Assembly: GCA_006226775.1 (NCBI GenBank)
Contig: SBGD01000073.1
Location: 41,715 to 105,714 of the forward strand
Direction of reading: 5' to 3'
DNA length: 64,000 bases
From: Paracoccaceae bacterium
GTDB lineage: Bacteria > Pseudomonadota > Alphaproteobacteria > Rhodobacterales > Rhodobacteraceae
In this document: positions 9,190 through 19,976 of the stretch, piece after piece
How the letters are laid out: each line of letters begins with the position of its first letter
Position numbering within the stretch: the first letter of the stretch is position 1
Program-made: the position numbers and the translations under genes
The notes under the pieces: generated by a model
Database searches by the model: none
What the model saw: the letters and a program-made list of their open reading frames with translations, nothing else
Told to the model about the DNA's origin: nothing

Positions 9190-10473
9190 ATGACCTCCCT
9201 GCTGCTGAGAAACGCCCGGCTGATCGACCCCGAGGCCGGGACCGACACCCCCGGCTGGCTGCACCTGTCGCAGGGCCGGATCACCGCGACCGGGCCTGCC
9301 GAAGAGGACCCGCCAGGGGCCGATGAGGTCCGCGACTGCCGCGGCAAGTGCCTCGCCCCCGGCATCGTCGACATCGGTGTCAAGGTCTGCGAACCGGGCG
9401 AGCGGCACAAGGAAAGCTATGCCTCGGCGGGCCGCGCCGCGGCCGCCGGCGGGGTGACCACCATCGTCACCCGCCCCGATACCTCGCCGGTGATCGACAG
9501 CCCCGAAACGCTGGAATTCGTCGCCCGCCGCGCCGCCTCGGACGCCGCCGTCAACGTGCGCCACATGGCCGCCCTCACCAAGCGCCGCGAAGGCCGCGAG
9601 ATGACCGAGATCGGCTTTCTGCGCGATGCCGGCGCCGTGGCCTTTTCCGACTGCGACACCGTGGTGACCAATACCAAGGTGCTCAGCCGCGCGCTGGCCT
9701 ATGCCCGCGCGCTGGGCGCGCTGGTCATGCTGCATCCGCAGGACCCGGGGCTCACCGCCGGGGCCGTCGCCACCTCGGGCAAGTTCGCCTCGCTGCGCGG
9801 TCTGCCCGCGGTCTCGCCCATGGCCGAGCGCATGGGGCTCGACCGCGACATCGCGCTGGTCGAAATGACCGGCGCGGCCGTGCATTTCGACCAGATCACC
9901 ACCGCCCGCGCCCTGCCCGCGCTGGAACGCGCCAAGGCCAACGGGCTGGATGTCAGCGCCGGGGTCGGCATCCACCACCTGACCCTGAACGAGATGGACG
10001 TGGCCGACTACCGCACCTTCTTCAAGCTGAAACCGCCACTGCGGGCCGAGGACGACCGCCAGGCGGTGCTCGAGGCGCTGCGCAGCGGGGTGATCGACGT
10101 GATTTCCTCGATGCACACGCCGCAGGACGAGGAGAGCAAGCGCCTGCCCTTCGAGGAGGCCGCCAGCGGCGCGGTCGCGCTCGAGACGCTGCTGCCCGCC
10201 GCGCTGCGGCTCTATCACGCGGGCGCATTGTCGCTGCCGCAACTCTTTCGCGCGCTCAGCCTCAACCCGGCGAGGCGGCTGGGGCTCGAGGCCGGGCGGC
10301 TGGCGCCGGACGCACCCGCCGACCTGGTGCTCTTCGACCCGGAGGTGCCCTTCGTGCTCGATCGCTGGAAGCTGCACTCGAAATCCAAGAACACCCCGTT
10401 CGACGGCGCGCGGATGCAAGGCCGGGTGCTGGCCACCTTCGTCGGCGGCAACCGCATTTTCGGAGATCCCTGA
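9190..10473 (+). CDS. pyrC: Dihydroorotase homologue, probably non-catalytic (PyrC-prime type)
   Basis: This 427-aa amidohydrolase-fold protein aligns along its length with class I dihydroorotases, but the key residues are changed. The zinc-binding 'DxHVHxREPG' is 'DIGVKVCEPG' at residues 61-70, so both HxH histidines are lost (Gly63, Lys65). The usual 'TDHAPH' segment reads 'SSMHTP' near residue 306, so the catalytic aspartate is gone. 'IHHLTLNE' and 'LHPQD' remain. By analogy with the inactive PyrC-prime that assembles with PyrB in Pseudomonas, it may scaffold PyrB; an active PyrC would then lie elsewhere. The stop overlaps plsY by one base (TGATG). The fold is certain; loss of activity is inferred. 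Confidence 0.88.
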   Translation: MTSLLLRNARLIDPEAGTDTPGWLHLSQGRITATGPAEEDPPGADEVRDCRGKCLAPGIVDIGVKVCEPGERHKESYASAGRAAAAGGVTTIVTRPDTSPVIDSPETLEFVARRAASDAAVNVRHMAALTKRREGREMTEIGFLRDAGAVAFSDCDTVVTNTKVLSRALAYARALGALVMLHPQDPGLTAGAVATSGKFASLRGLPAVSPMAERMGLDRDIALVEMTGAAVHFDQITTARALPALERAKANGLDVSAGVGIHHLTLNEMDVADYRTFFKLKPPLRAEDDRQAVLEALRSGVIDVISSMHTPQDEESKRLPFEEAASGAVALETLLPAALRLYHAGALSLPQLFRALSLNPARRLGLEAGRLAPDAPADLVLFDPEVPFVLDRWKLHSKSKNTPFDGARMQGRVLATFVGGNRIFGDP

Positions 10474-11090
10474 TGCCGCTATTCGAGACCGCCCTGTCGG
10501 GCCTGATCCTCTGGGCCGCGCTGGGCTATCTGCTGGGCTCGATCCCCTTCGGCATGGTGATCGCCCGCGCGCTGGGCTTGGGCGACCTGCGCCAGATCGG
10601 CTCGGGCAATATCGGCGCCACCAACGTGCTGCGCACCGGCAACAAGCCGGCGGCGCTGGCGACGCTGGTGCTGGATTCGTTCAAGGGCGCCGCGGCGGTG
10701 CTGATCGCGCGGCAATTCGCCGGCGAGGACGCGGCGCAACTGGCCGGGCTCTGCGCCTTCCTGGGCCATTGCTTCCCGGTCTGGCTGGGGTTCAAGGGCG
10801 GCAAGGGCGTGGCGACCTTCCTCGGGCTTCTGCTCGGGCTGGCCTTCCCGCTGGGGCTGGCGGCCTGTGCCACATGGGTCGTGGGCGCGGTGCTGACGCG
10901 GATTTCCTCGGCTTCGGCTTTGCTGGCGGCGGCATTGGCGCCTTTGTGGGCCTGGGGGCTGGGGTATGGGTCGATGGTGGTTTTGTGCGTGGTGCTGGCG
11001 GTGATCGTCTGGGGGCGGCATCATGCGAATATTACGCGGATTGTGCGGGGGGAGGAACCTCGGATCGGCAGGAAAGACCGCGGTGCGTGA
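10473..11090 (+). CDS. plsY: Acyl-phosphate:glycerol-3-phosphate acyltransferase PlsY
   Basis: This integral membrane enzyme makes lysophosphatidate from acyl-phosphate and glycerol-3-phosphate. The 205-aa product has the three PlsY signatures: 'GSIPFGMVIAR' near residue 23, 'GSGNIGATNVLR' near residue 43 and 'GFKGGKGVATFLG' near residue 109. Five hydrophobic segments alternate with these loops. The ATG at 10473 overlaps the pyrC stop, so the gene is translationally coupled to it. The ORF track merges it with an upstream shadow. Confidence 0.96.
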   Translation: MPLFETALSGLILWAALGYLLGSIPFGMVIARALGLGDLRQIGSGNIGATNVLRTGNKPAALATLVLDSFKGAAAVLIARQFAGEDAAQLAGLCAFLGHCFPVWLGFKGGKGVATFLGLLLGLAFPLGLAACATWVVGAVLTRISSASALLAAALAPLWAWGLGYGSMVVLCVVLAVIVWGRHHANITRIVRGEEPRIGRKDRGA

Positions 11091-11192
11091 CATTCGGCAC
11101 GGCCAGGCGGGCCCGACGAAAGGGGCTTGATCGGCGCGCGCAAGATCTTACCGTGACAGGCCTGTCTCAATGCCTTCGAGAAGGGAATTGCC

Positions 11193-11807
11193 ATGCGTCT
11201 TCCGATCAATGCCGCCCGCTTCCTCCCGGCGCTTCTGTGCTGGGTGTTTCTGACCGCAGGTGCGGCGTTGGCGCAATCGCCCGGCGCCGGTTTCGACTCA
11301 TTGACGCCGCATCTGCCCGCCAGCGGTCAGGACGAGACCTGGCGTTTCGTCAACACCGGCGACAGTTTCGAGATCGAGAACATCGGCGATCCCGGCGCGA
11401 TCCGCTATTACTTCGTCGCCCCCGCGCCCGGCACCGAAGGCCGCCGCCGGATCGAGGCCGGCGTGAGCATCCATCCCGAGAGCAAAGGCGCCGCGGGCCT
11501 GCTTTACGGGCTGAACGCGACGCGCGATCTCTACCACCTTGTCACGCTGGACGCGCAGGGCGTGCTGACGATCTATCGCCGCGACAGCTCGGGCTTTCGC
11601 GCGCTGAGCCAGCAATCCAGCGATGCGTTTTCGGCAGACGGGGTCAATCACCTCGTGCTCGAGGAAGAGGGCGACACGGTCGCGGTCTCGCTGAACGGCA
11701 CGAAGATGGGCGCGGTCGGCGGTGATCGCTTCGGGTTCGGCGGCACCGGGCTGGGCGCCGTGGGGGATGTGCGGGCCTTGTTCACCTTCTTCAGCGACGG
11801 GTCCTGA
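11193..11807 (+). CDS. Secreted hypothetical protein, possible lectin/LamG-like fold
   Basis: The 204-aa product has a clear signal peptide (about residues 1-28, ending 'GAALAQS') and a beta-rich mature part with alternating short strands ('LYHLVTLDAQGVLTIYRR', 'DTVAVSLNGTKMGAV'). That pattern resembles concanavalin-like or DUF1080-like beta sandwiches, but I cannot name the family with certainty. GAGAAGGGAATTGCC precedes the ATG. It converges on recR, with 11 bp between the stops. Confidence 0.75.
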   Translation: MRLPINAARFLPALLCWVFLTAGAALAQSPGAGFDSLTPHLPASGQDETWRFVNTGDSFEIENIGDPGAIRYYFVAPAPGTEGRRRIEAGVSIHPESKGAAGLLYGLNATRDLYHLVTLDAQGVLTIYRRDSSGFRALSQQSSDAFSADGVNHLVLEEEGDTVAVSLNGTKMGAVGGDRFGFGGTGLGAVGDVRALFTFFSDGS

Positions 11808-11818
11808 GCGGCGGCGCG

Positions 11819-12412
11819 CTACACGGCCTTGCGCGCCGTCAGCGCCGCGCTGATCGTCCCGTCGTCGAGGTAATCCAGCTCGCCGCCGATCGGCACGCCC
11901 TGCGCCAGCGAGGTCAGCAGCACCCGGTCCTGCAACTGGTCGGCGATGTAATGCGCCGTGGTCTGGCCGTCGATGGTGGCGTTGAGCGCCAGGATCACCT
12001 CGGTGATGCCCTCGGTGGCGATACGGTCGACGAGGCGCGGGATCGACAGGTCCTCCGGCCCCACCCCGTCCAGCGCCGAAAGGGTGCCGCCCAGCACATG
12101 GTAGCGGCCCTTGAAGACGCCCGAGCGCTCCATCGCCCAGAGATCGGCCACGTCCTCGACCACGCAGATCATGCCGTTGGCGCGCTTGTCGCTCTCGCAG
12201 ATGTCGCAGATGTCCGAGGTGCCGATATTGCCGCAGTTCAGGCATTCGCGGGCCGTGGCGGCCACCTGGGTCATCAGGTCGGCCAGCGGCGCCATCTGCA
12301 AGGCGCGCTTGCGGATCAGGTGCAGCACCGCGCGGCGGGCGGAACGCGGGCCCAGCCCCGGCAGTTTCGCCATCAGCTCGATCAGCGCGTCGATGTCGCG
12401 GGTCGCCTTCAT
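11819..12412 (-). CDS. recR: Recombination protein RecR
   Basis: RecR works with RecF and RecO to load RecA on gapped DNA. The 197-aa protein has the helix-hairpin-helix '[17 protein letters not shown]', a C4 zinc finger ([16 protein letters not shown]) near residues 57-72, and a Toprim domain starting '[10 protein letters not shown]'. The length is normal. It is last in a minus-strand set dnaX-ybaB-(TraB/GumN)-recR, overlapping the upstream gene by 4 bp. dnaX-ybaB-recR is a widely conserved group. Confidence 0.97.
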   Translation of the reverse strand: MKATRDIDALIELMAKLPGLGPRSARRAVLHLIRKRALQMAPLADLMTQVAATARECLNCGNIGTSDICDICESDKRANGMICVVEDVADLWAMERSGVFKGRYHVLGGTLSALDGVGPEDLSIPRLVDRIATEGITEVILALNATIDGQTTAHYIADQLQDRVLLTSLAQGVPIGGELDYLDDGTISAALTARKAV

Positions 12413-13455
12413 TTCCGCACCTCGCCGGGCAGCGGGATGCGGGTGACGCTGTAGCCCCGGTCGCGCAGCAGCGCGATCATGCCCTGCCGGCCCGGCAGGT
12501 GGAAACTGCCCACCGCGATCAGCACCCCGCCCTGTGCCAGCTCTCCCTGGATGCGGTCGACGAACTGGCGGTTGCGCGCGTCAAGCAGGTAGCGGTTGAC
12601 CCGCGCCAGGCGCGCCCCGCCATCGCCGAAAAGATCGGCCATATAGGCGCGGTCCCAGGCCAGCATCATGCCGATCCGGCCCTCAAGATAGAGCGCGATA
12701 TTGGTGGCGCGCACCTGCCGGGTGGTCGCCGGATTGAGATAGCCGCCGTAGATATCGAGGAAATCCACCGCGAAGCCTTCGTTGCCCGGCGCGTCGAGGT
12801 GACGACGAATGCGGTCGGGGTCTTCCAGCGGCTTCACCGGCACCCCGGCGATCAGCGCCAGCATCTGGATGCGCCCGTCCTGCACCGGCAGCACCCCGGA
12901 GGAGAAATCGTTGCACGGGTCAGACAGCAGAAGCTCGGCCAGCGCGCCGGGCGTCAGCCGCTCGGGGGCGTCATGGCCCCAGCCCAGCCCCTCGGTGCGC
13001 AGGCGGATCCAGTCGAGGACGCGGGGGTCGATGCCGGTCTCGGCCAGGGGCAGTTCATCGCCCCGGCGGAACCAGTCGCTGCGCTCGAACTGCGCCTCGA
13101 AGGCGGCGCGCGAGGGCAGCACCGGGTCGATCTCCAGCGCCACCAGCCGGGCCTCGGCAATGCGCTTTTTCAACAGGTCGGGCAGGTCGAGGACGTGGCG
13201 GTCGGCGGAATGCATCGTGCCCCAGAGATGCGACACCGCGCCCTCGGGCGAGGTCAGCCGCCAGAACCGGCCCCGGGCATTGACCATGGCGCGCGCCGCC
13301 TGGGCGAGGTCGTCCTCGGTGGCGGGGGCGAAGGCCCCCTCGTGGACCTCGGGCGCGGGCACGTCACAGACCGCGCGGGTGGCCCAGGCCTGGGCCGCGA
13401 CCGGCCCGGCCGCGATCAGGGCGCAGAAGGCGAGGAAGACGCGCCGCAGCCCCAT
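12409..13455 (-). CDS. TraB/GumN family protein (secreted)
   Basis: The 348-aa product has an N-terminal signal peptide (about 21 residues, '[11 protein letters not shown]') and the TraB/GumN features '[10 protein letters not shown]' near residue 77, 'ALEIDP' and the late '[12 protein letters not shown]' repeat. The family is related to Tiki-type proteases, whose catalytic residues sit in GxxH-type motifs. Function in bacteria is unsettled. It lies between ybaB (4-bp gap) and recR (4-bp overlap), so it is probably co-transcribed with the repair genes. Confidence 0.88.
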   Translation of the reverse strand: MGLRRVFLAFCALIAAGPVAAQAWATRAVCDVPAPEVHEGAFAPATEDDLAQAARAMVNARGRFWRLTSPEGAVSHLWGTMHSADRHVLDLPDLLKKRIAEARLVALEIDPVLPSRAAFEAQFERSDWFRRGDELPLAETGIDPRVLDWIRLRTEGLGWGHDAPERLTPGALAELLLSDPCNDFSSGVLPVQDGRIQMLALIAGVPVKPLEDPDRIRRHLDAPGNEGFAVDFLDIYGGYLNPATTRQVRATNIALYLEGRIGMMLAWDRAYMADLFGDGGARLARVNRYLLDARNRQFVDRIQGELAQGGVLIAVGSFHLPGRQGMIALLRDRGYSVTRIPLPGEVRK

Positions 13456-13459
13456 CGCC

Positions 13460-13804
13460 TCAGAACGGCAGCTTCATGTCTTTGGGCAGGCCCAGTTCCT
13501 CGGTGATCTTGCCCATTTCCTGCTCGGCGCGTTCGGCGGCACGGGACTGGGCATCCTTGATCGCCGCGAGGATCAGGTCCTCGACCACTTCCTTGTCGTC
13601 GCCGTTGAAGATCGACGGGTCGATGTCCAGCCCCTTCAATTCGCCCTTGGCGCTGGCGGTGGCCTTGACGAGGCCCGCGCCGCTTTCCCCGGTGACGGTG
13701 ATATTGTGCAGGTCTTCCTGCATCTGGGCCATGCGGGTCTGCATCGCCTGGGCTTTCTTCATCATCCCGGCCATGTCGCCGAGGTTTCCGAGGCCTTTGA
13801 ACAT
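13460..13804 (-). CDS. YbaB/EbfC family nucleoid-associated protein
   Basis: This is a small dimeric DNA-binding protein thought to bridge or compact DNA. The 114-aa product begins MFKGLGNLGDMAGMMKKAQ, with the Met-rich amphipathic helix and the 'VTGESGAGLVKATASAKGELKGLDID' core typical of the family. CAGGAGTGAGCG precedes the ATG at 13804. It lies 129 bp downstream of dnaX and 4 bp upstream of the TraB/GumN gene. Confidence 0.95.
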   Translation of the reverse strand: MFKGLGNLGDMAGMMKKAQAMQTRMAQMQEDLHNITVTGESGAGLVKATASAKGELKGLDIDPSIFNGDDKEVVEDLILAAIKDAQSRAAERAEQEMGKITEELGLPKDMKLPF

Positions 13805-13933
13805 CGCTCACTCCTGTCTGTCGCTTGGGGTCTAGATACGGGCGCCATGGCGTGGCGGCAAGGGGAGGCTGCGGTTTCCTGTCGGGGCGCGCCGCCGGGT
13901 GGGTTCCCCCCCTGCCCGGTTTGCGCGCAGGGC

Positions 13934-15694
13934 TCACTCCTCCTCGAAGGGATCCCATTCGTCGGCCACTTCCTCCAGCGCCTCGGCCTGGGCTTCGGCC
14001 TCGGCCGCCTCGGCGGTGTGGATGGCGGTGATCTTCGCATTGGGGAAGGTCGCCATCGCCGCCTGCACCAGCGGATGCGCGGCGGCCCGGGCCTCGAGCG
14101 CCAGGCGGTCGGCATCGCGGATCTCGACGATGGTCGGCGTCGCGGAGTCGTTGACCAGGATCACCGCCCAGCGATTGCCGGTCCAGCGTTGCAGCGCGCT
14201 GCCCAACCGCTGGGCCAGGTCGGGCGGGGCGTTGTCCGTGGGCGTGAACTCGATCCTTCCGGGCTGATAGGCGGCGAGGCGCACGCCGGCCTCGACCTCG
14301 ACCAGCAGCTTGACGTCGCGGTTCGAGCGGATCAGCTCGATCACATGCTCGAAGGTGGGATAGCGCGCCAGCGCCTGGTCGGTGGCAAGGGCGGTGACGG
14401 TATTGCCGCCAAGGGCCGACGGGCCCGAGGGGCCGGGATGGGTGGCGCGGGGCGTGCCCTGCGCCCGGGTCAAGGCGCTGCGGGCACTGGGTGCGCCGCC
14501 GCCCCCCGAGGGCGGGGGCGGCACCGGCGCCTCGCCCAGCTTGCGGATCAGTTCCTCGGGGCTGGGCAGGTCGGCCACATGGGTCAGCCGGATCAGCGCC
14601 ATTTCCGCGGCCATCATCGCATTGGGCGCCAGCGAGACCTCCTCGATCGCCTTCAGCAGCATCTGCCACATCCGCGACAGCGCGCGCATCGGCAGGGCGG
14701 CGGCCATCTGCTGGCCCCGCCTGCGCTCGTCAGGGCCGATGGTCGGGTCTTCGGCGGCATCAGGGGTGATCTTGACCACCGAGATCCAATGCGTTACCTC
14801 GGCCAGGTCGCGCAGCACCGCCATCGGGTCGGCGCCATCGGCATATTGCGCCGAAAGCTCGGTCAGCGCGCCCGCCGCATCGCCCTTCATCACCAGGTCG
14901 AAAAGGTCCATCACCCGCCCGCGGTCGGCCAGCCCCAGCATGGCGCGCACTTGCTCCGCCGTGGTCTCGCCCGCGCCATGGGAAATCGCCTGGTCGAGCA
15001 GCGAGGTGGCATCGCGGGCCGAGCCTTCGGCGGCGCGGATCAGCAGCGCCAGCGCCTCGTCGGCGATCTCGGCGCCCTCGCCGGTGGCGATGCGGCGCAG
15101 CATGGCGATCATGTCCTCGGGCTCGATCCGGCGCAGGTCGAAGCGCTGGCAGCGCGACAGCACCGTCACCGGCACCTTGCGAATCTCGGTGGTGGCAAAG
15201 ATGAACTTCACATGCGCAGGTGGTTCTTCCAGCGTTTTCAGCAGCGCGTTGAAGGCCGATTTCGACAGCATGTGGACTTCGTCGATGATATAGACCTTGT
15301 AGCGCGCGGCGCTGGGCGCATAGGCCACGCTGTCGATCACCGTCGAGCGGATGTCGTCGACCCCGGTATTGGACGCCGCGTCCATCTCGAGCACGTCGAC
15401 GTGGCGGCCTTCCGAGATCGCCACGCAATGCTCGCAGGCGCCGCAGGGCTCGGTCGTGGGCTGGCCCTGCCCGTCCGGCCCGATGCAGTTCATCCCCTTG
15501 GCGATGATCCGCGCCGTCGTCGTCTTGCCGGTGCCGCGGATGCCGGTCATCATGAAGGCCTGCGCGATGCGGCCCGTGGCAAAGGCGTTCTTCAGCGTGC
15601 GCACCATGGCGTCCTGGCCGACGAGATCGGCAAAGGTTTCGGGCCGGTACTTCCGGGCGAGCACCTGGTAGGCGGGCTCTGTCGTGTCGCTCAT
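13934..15694 (-). CDS. dnaX: DNA polymerase III subunit gamma/tau
   Basis: This is the clamp-loader ATPase of the replicative polymerase. The 586-aa product has '[12 protein letters not shown]', the Walker A '[16 protein letters not shown]' near residue 47, the zinc-binding 'CGACEHC', the DEVH box 'IIDEVHMLS' and sensor 1 '[10 protein letters not shown]'. A Pro/Gly-rich linker follows (about residues 370-405), then a tau-type C-terminal domain ending in an acidic tail ('[13 protein letters not shown]'). The track start at 15772 adds unlikely residues. The ATG at 15694 giving [10 protein letters not shown] is the better start. I see no obvious slippery run for a gamma product. leuS is divergent. 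Confidence 0.96.
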   Translation of the reverse strand: MSDTTEPAYQVLARKYRPETFADLVGQDAMVRTLKNAFATGRIAQAFMMTGIRGTGKTTTARIIAKGMNCIGPDGQGQPTTEPCGACEHCVAISEGRHVDVLEMDAASNTGVDDIRSTVIDSVAYAPSAARYKVYIIDEVHMLSKSAFNALLKTLEEPPAHVKFIFATTEIRKVPVTVLSRCQRFDLRRIEPEDMIAMLRRIATGEGAEIADEALALLIRAAEGSARDATSLLDQAISHGAGETTAEQVRAMLGLADRGRVMDLFDLVMKGDAAGALTELSAQYADGADPMAVLRDLAEVTHWISVVKITPDAAEDPTIGPDERRRGQQMAAALPMRALSRMWQMLLKAIEEVSLAPNAMMAAEMALIRLTHVADLPSPEELIRKLGEAPVPPPPSGGGGAPSARSALTRAQGTPRATHPGPSGPSALGGNTVTALATDQALARYPTFEHVIELIRSNRDVKLLVEVEAGVRLAAYQPGRIEFTPTDNAPPDLAQRLGSALQRWTGNRWAVILVNDSATPTIVEIRDADRLALEARAAAHPLVQAAMATFPNAKITAIHTAEAAEAEAQAEALEEVADEWDPFEEE

Positions 15695-15845
15695 GGTCTG
15701 GGGGCCTTTCGATGTCGGCGGCAGGGTAAGCGCTCGCGCCGGTGAGGTCCAGCCGTCGCGCCACCGCCGCAATCGACTGGACGCAGGCGCGCTCAGGCAA
15801 TATCACCCGCAGGGAACCGCAGGGCCGCGCAAGGGAAAGAAGCAT

Positions 15846-18428
15846 ATGTCGCGCTATGATGCCGCCTCGATCGAGGCGAAATGGCAGGAGGCCTGGGACA
15901 AGGCCGGAACCTTCACCGCCACCATGGAGGGCGGCAAGCCGAAGTACTACGTGCTCGAGATGTTCCCCTATCCCTCGGGCAAGCTGCACATGGGCCATGT
16001 GCGCAACTACACCATGGGCGACGTGATCGCGCGCTACAAGATCTCGACCGGCCACAACGTGCTGCACCCGATGGGGTTCGACGCCTTCGGCATGCCGGCC
16101 GAGAATGCCGCGATTGCCAGCGGCGGCCATCCCAAGGACTGGACCTACGGCAATATCGACACCATGGTCGAGCAGATGAAGCCGCTGGGCCTCTCGCTCG
16201 ACTGGTCCCGGATGTTCGCCACCTGCGACCCGGAGTATTACGGCCAGCAGCAGGCGCTGTTTCTCGATTTCCTCGAGGCCGGGCTGGTCTATCGCAAGAA
16301 CGCGGTGGTCAACTGGGATCCGGTGGACATGACCGTGCTGGCCAATGAACAGGTGATCGACGGCAAGGGCTGGCGCTCGGGCGCCGAGGTCGAGCGGCGC
16401 GAGTTGACGCAATGGTTCTTCCGCATCTCCGACATGGCCGAGGAACTGCTCGAGGCCATCGAGGGGCTGGACGACTGGCCCGCCAAGGTCAAGCTGATGC
16501 AGCAGAACTGGATCGGCAAGTCGCGGGGCTTGCAATTCGCCTTCGGTCTGATCGACGGCCCCGAGGGCCATGACCGGATCGAGGTCTATACCACCCGCCC
16601 CGACACGCTGCTGGGCGCGTCTTTCCTCGGCATCTCACCGGATCACCCGCTGGCCCGGCAGCTCGAGAAGGACAATCCCAAGCTGGCCGCCTTCATCGCC
16701 GAGTGCCGCAAGGGCGGCACCACCGAGGAAGCGCTGGAGAAGGCCGAGAAGAAGGGCTTCGACACCGGACTGCGCGTCCGCCACCCCTTCGACACCGCCT
16801 GGGAACTTCCCGTCTACGTCGCCAACTTCATCCTGATGGACTATGGCACCGGCGCGGTCTTCGGCTGCCCGGCGCATGACCAGCGCGACCTCGACTTCGT
16901 GCGCAAGTACGACCTGCCGGTGATCTCGACCTTCGCGCCGCTATCCGGCGATCACATCCCGCCCGAGCAAAGCGGCGAGGCCTATGTGCCGCCGAAATCC
17001 GAGAAGGTGCATTGGCTGAAACCCTTCGCCTGGGACGAGGACGCCACCGGCGACGAGGCCATCGACGCCGCCATCGCCTTTTGCGAGGCCAATGGCGTGG
17101 GCCAGGGTGTCACCAAGTACCGGCTGCGCGACTGGGGCCTGTCGCGGCAGCGCTACTGGGGCTGCCCGATCCCGGTGGTGCATTGCGAGACCTGCGGCGT
17201 GGTGCCCGAGAAGAAGGAGAACCTGCCGGTCGAACTGCCCTATGACGAAGGCGACAAGCCGCTCGACCTGACCAACCCCGGCAACCCGCTGGCCCGCCAC
17301 CCGACCTGGCGCGATTGTGCCTGCCCCGCCTGTGGCGGCAAGGCCCAGCGCGAGACCGATACGATGGATACCTTCGTCGATTCGTCGTGGTATTTCGCGC
17401 GCTTCACCGCGCCGCATGCCGACACGCCGACCGACATGGCGGCGGCGGACTACTGGATGAACGTCGACCAGTATATCGGCGGCATCGAGCACGCGATCCT
17501 GCACCTGCTCTATTCGCGTTTCTTTGCCCGTGCCATGCACATCACCGGCCACCTGCCCGAAAAGTGCAAGGAGCCCTTCGATGCTCTGTTCACCCAGGGC
17601 ATGGTGACCCATGCGATCTATGCCACCAAGGCGCAGAATGGCCGCCCGGTCTATCACTACCCGGCGGATGTCGAGGAGCGCGACGGCGCGGTCGTCGTCA
17701 AGGCCACCGGCGAGGCGGTCGAGGTGATCCCCTCGGCCAAGATGTCGAAGTCGAAGAACAACGTGGTCGACCCGCTGGCGATCATCTCGTCCTTCGGCGC
17801 CGATACCGCGCGCTGGTTCGTCCTGTCGGACAGCCCGCCCGAGCGTGACGTGGAATGGACCGCCTCCGGCGCCGATGCCGCGGCCAAGCACCTGGCCCGG
17901 GTCCATCGGCTGGCCACCGACGCGGCCCAGGCCGAAGAGGGCCCGCAAGGGGCCGATGAGGCGCTGCTGAAAGAGATGCACAAGACCATCCGCGACGTGA
18001 CCCTGGGCATCGAGAGCTTCGGCTTCAACGCTGCCATCGCCCGGCTCTATGCCTTCACCAACACGCTGGCCAAATCGCAGGCCGGGTCTGAGGCGAAGCG
18101 CCAGGCCACCCGCACCCTGGCCCACCTGATGTCGCCGATGACCCCGCATCTGTCCGAGGAGATCTGGGCCCTGCTGGGCGGCACGGGCCTTGTCATCGAC
18201 GCGCCCTGGCCCGAGGCCGATGCGGCGATGCTGGTCGAGGACAGCGTCACCCTGCCGATCCAGATCAACGGCAAGCGGCGGGCGGAAATCAGCGTGGCGG
18301 CGGATGCCAGCAAGGAAGAGGTTGAAAAACTCGTCATGGGCCACGAAGCTGTGCAGAAGGCCCTGGACGGCGGCACGCCGAAAAAGGTCATCGTGGTGCC
18401 GGGACGGATCGTGAATGTGGTTGTCTAG
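15846..18428 (+). CDS. leuS: Leucyl-tRNA synthetase
   Basis: The product charges tRNA-Leu. The 860-aa protein is of normal size. It has the class I 'HMGH' signature in '[15 protein letters not shown]' near residue 41, the editing domain with '[11 protein letters not shown]' near residue 246, and 'KMSKSKNN' near residue 635. The ATG at 15846 follows AAGGGAAAGAAGCAT. The longer track ORF reads back through the dnaX start region and is not credible. It overlaps lptE by 14 bp. Confidence 0.98.
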   Translation: MSRYDAASIEAKWQEAWDKAGTFTATMEGGKPKYYVLEMFPYPSGKLHMGHVRNYTMGDVIARYKISTGHNVLHPMGFDAFGMPAENAAIASGGHPKDWTYGNIDTMVEQMKPLGLSLDWSRMFATCDPEYYGQQQALFLDFLEAGLVYRKNAVVNWDPVDMTVLANEQVIDGKGWRSGAEVERRELTQWFFRISDMAEELLEAIEGLDDWPAKVKLMQQNWIGKSRGLQFAFGLIDGPEGHDRIEVYTTRPDTLLGASFLGISPDHPLARQLEKDNPKLAAFIAECRKGGTTEEALEKAEKKGFDTGLRVRHPFDTAWELPVYVANFILMDYGTGAVFGCPAHDQRDLDFVRKYDLPVISTFAPLSGDHIPPEQSGEAYVPPKSEKVHWLKPFAWDEDATGDEAIDAAIAFCEANGVGQGVTKYRLRDWGLSRQRYWGCPIPVVHCETCGVVPEKKENLPVELPYDEGDKPLDLTNPGNPLARHPTWRDCACPACGGKAQRETDTMDTFVDSSWYFARFTAPHADTPTDMAAADYWMNVDQYIGGIEHAILHLLYSRFFARAMHITGHLPEKCKEPFDALFTQGMVTHAIYATKAQNGRPVYHYPADVEERDGAVVVKATGEAVEVIPSAKMSKSKNNVVDPLAIISSFGADTARWFVLSDSPPERDVEWTASGADAAAKHLARVHRLATDAAQAEEGPQGADEALLKEMHKTIRDVTLGIESFGFNAAIARLYAFTNTLAKSQAGSEAKRQATRTLAHLMSPMTPHLSEEIWALLGGTGLVIDAPWPEADAAMLVEDSVTLPIQINGKRRAEISVAADASKEEVEKLVMGHEAVQKALDGGTPKKVIVVPGRIVNVVV

Positions 18429-18903
18429 ACGAGAGTTCCTGCTGGGCGCGGCCGCCGCGGCGCTGGCCGGCTGCGGCTTTGCGCCGGCCTATGGCACCGG
18501 CGGCGCCGCCAGCCGGCTGCAGAACGCGATCCTGGTCCAGGAGCCCGAAAACCACTTCGGCTACCTCGTGACCCGCCGGATCGAGGAACGGCTGGGCAAG
18601 GGCGGCGAAGACGCGCCCTATAGGCTGGCCCTGCGGATCAAGTTCAGCCAGGAGAGCCTGGGCAGCACCTCGGACGGCCAGCTCACCCGCTATCACATCA
18701 TCGGCAACACCACTTATGCCCTGCAGCGCGCCGCCGACCAGAGCGAGATCGACAGCGGCACGGTGCACAACTTCACCGCCTATTCCGCCTCGGGCTCGAC
18801 CGTGTCGACGCTGGCGGCGCAGCGCGACGCGCAGGACCGGCTGATGATCGCGCTGGCCGACCAGGTGATCGAACGGCTGGTGCTTGCCGCGCCCGATCTC
18901 TGA
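18415..18903 (+). CDS. lptE: LPS-assembly lipoprotein LptE
   Basis: This outer-membrane lipoprotein plugs LptD during lipopolysaccharide insertion. The 162-aa product has a lipobox 'LAGC' with Cys20, preceded by '[10 protein letters not shown]', a twin-arginine-like signal. The mature part begins 'GFAPAYG' as in LptE and has the 'YRLALRIKF' strand. It sits in the common leuS-lptE-holA order, overlapping leuS by 14 bp, with holA starting 4 bp after its stop. Confidence 0.92.
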   Translation: MWLSRREFLLGAAAAALAGCGFAPAYGTGGAASRLQNAILVQEPENHFGYLVTRRIEERLGKGGEDAPYRLALRIKFSQESLGSTSDGQLTRYHIIGNTTYALQRAADQSEIDSGTVHNFTAYSASGSTVSTLAAQRDAQDRLMIALADQVIERLVLAAPDL

Positions 18904-18907
18904 GGCC

Positions 18908-19933
18908 ATGAAACTTTCCCCCCGCGACGCCGCCGGCTATTTCGCCCGCCCCGATCCCGCCCGCACCGGCCTGCTGATCTTCGGCGCCGATGCGATGCGC
19001 GTGGCGCTCAAGCGGCAGGAGGCGATTGCCGCGCTGATCGGCCCCGAGGGCGAGGCGGAAATGCGCCTGACCCGCATTCCCGGCGGCGACCTGCGGCGCG
19101 AGCCGACGCTGCTGATCGATGCGGTCAAGGCCATCGGCTTCTTTCCCGGCCCCCGCGTCGCCTTTGTCGAGGAGGCCACCGATGCCGCCGCCCCGGCGAT
19201 CCTCGCCGCGCTGCAGGACTGGGCGCCGGGCGATGCCCAGATCGTCGTCACCGCGGGCCAGCTCAAGGCCACGTCGAAGCTGCGCAAGGCCTTCGAGGCC
19301 CATCCCAACGCCTATGCCGCGGCGATCTACGACGATCCGCCCTCGCGCGCCGAGATCGAGGCCGAGCTGACCCGCGCCGGCCTGCGCCCCGGCGGCCCGG
19401 CGCTGGAGGACATCACCGCGCTGTCGCGGGCGCTCGATCCCGGCGATTTCCGCCAGACGCTGGAGAAGCTGGCGCTCTACAAGCACGGCGATACCACTCC
19501 GGTCACGCCCGAGGACGTGGCGGCGGTGGCGCCGGTCTCGACCGAGGCCGAGCTGGACGACGTGCTGGCCATCGTCGCCGAGGCCCGCACCCGCGAGATC
19601 GGGCCGATGCTGTCTCGATTGGCGGCGCAGGGCGTGCAGCCGGTGGCGCTGGTGATTGCCACGATGCGCCATTTCCGCGCGCTCCATGCCGCCGCCTCGC
19701 ATCCCGAGGGCGCGGCGCGCGGCATTGCCGCGATGCGCCCGCCGATCTTCGGCCCGCGCCGCGACCGGATGACGCGGCAGGCGCAGAACTGGGGCGCCCC
19801 CAGGCTCGACCAGGCGATCTCGCTGCTCACCGACACCGACCTGCACCTGCGCTCGGCCAGCCAGAACGCCCCGGCCATGGCGCTGGTCGAGCGGATGCTG
19901 ATCCGCCTGGCGATGCTGGGGGCCAGCCGCTAG
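18908..19933 (+). CDS. holA: DNA polymerase III subunit delta
   Basis: This is the clamp-loader wrench that opens the beta ring. The 341-aa product starts MKLSPRDAAGYFARPD and has the typical 'GLLIFGADAMRVALKRQE' and 'RLTRIPGGDLRREPTLLIDAVKAIGFF' N-terminal domain, a middle region with 'DFRQTLEKLALYK', and the C-terminal 'GVQPVALVIATMRHFRALH' helical collar. The track start at 18884 lies inside lptE. The ATG at 18908 fits the family. Confidence 0.95.
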   Translation: MKLSPRDAAGYFARPDPARTGLLIFGADAMRVALKRQEAIAALIGPEGEAEMRLTRIPGGDLRREPTLLIDAVKAIGFFPGPRVAFVEEATDAAAPAILAALQDWAPGDAQIVVTAGQLKATSKLRKAFEAHPNAYAAAIYDDPPSRAEIEAELTRAGLRPGGPALEDITALSRALDPGDFRQTLEKLALYKHGDTTPVTPEDVAAVAPVSTEAELDDVLAIVAEARTREIGPMLSRLAAQGVQPVALVIATMRHFRALHAAASHPEGAARGIAAMRPPIFGPRRDRMTRQAQNWGAPRLDQAISLLTDTDLHLRSASQNAPAMALVERMLIRLAMLGASR

Positions 19934-19976
19934 CGGGTGTCAGAGCCCTTGGCGGCGCAGGCAGGTCTTCGCCCTC

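Noticed and set aside
12809-15745. 978-aa plus ORF
   Set aside because: It runs antisense through the TraB/GumN gene, ybaB and dnaX, and its composition is shadow-like (Arg, Gly, His, Gln).
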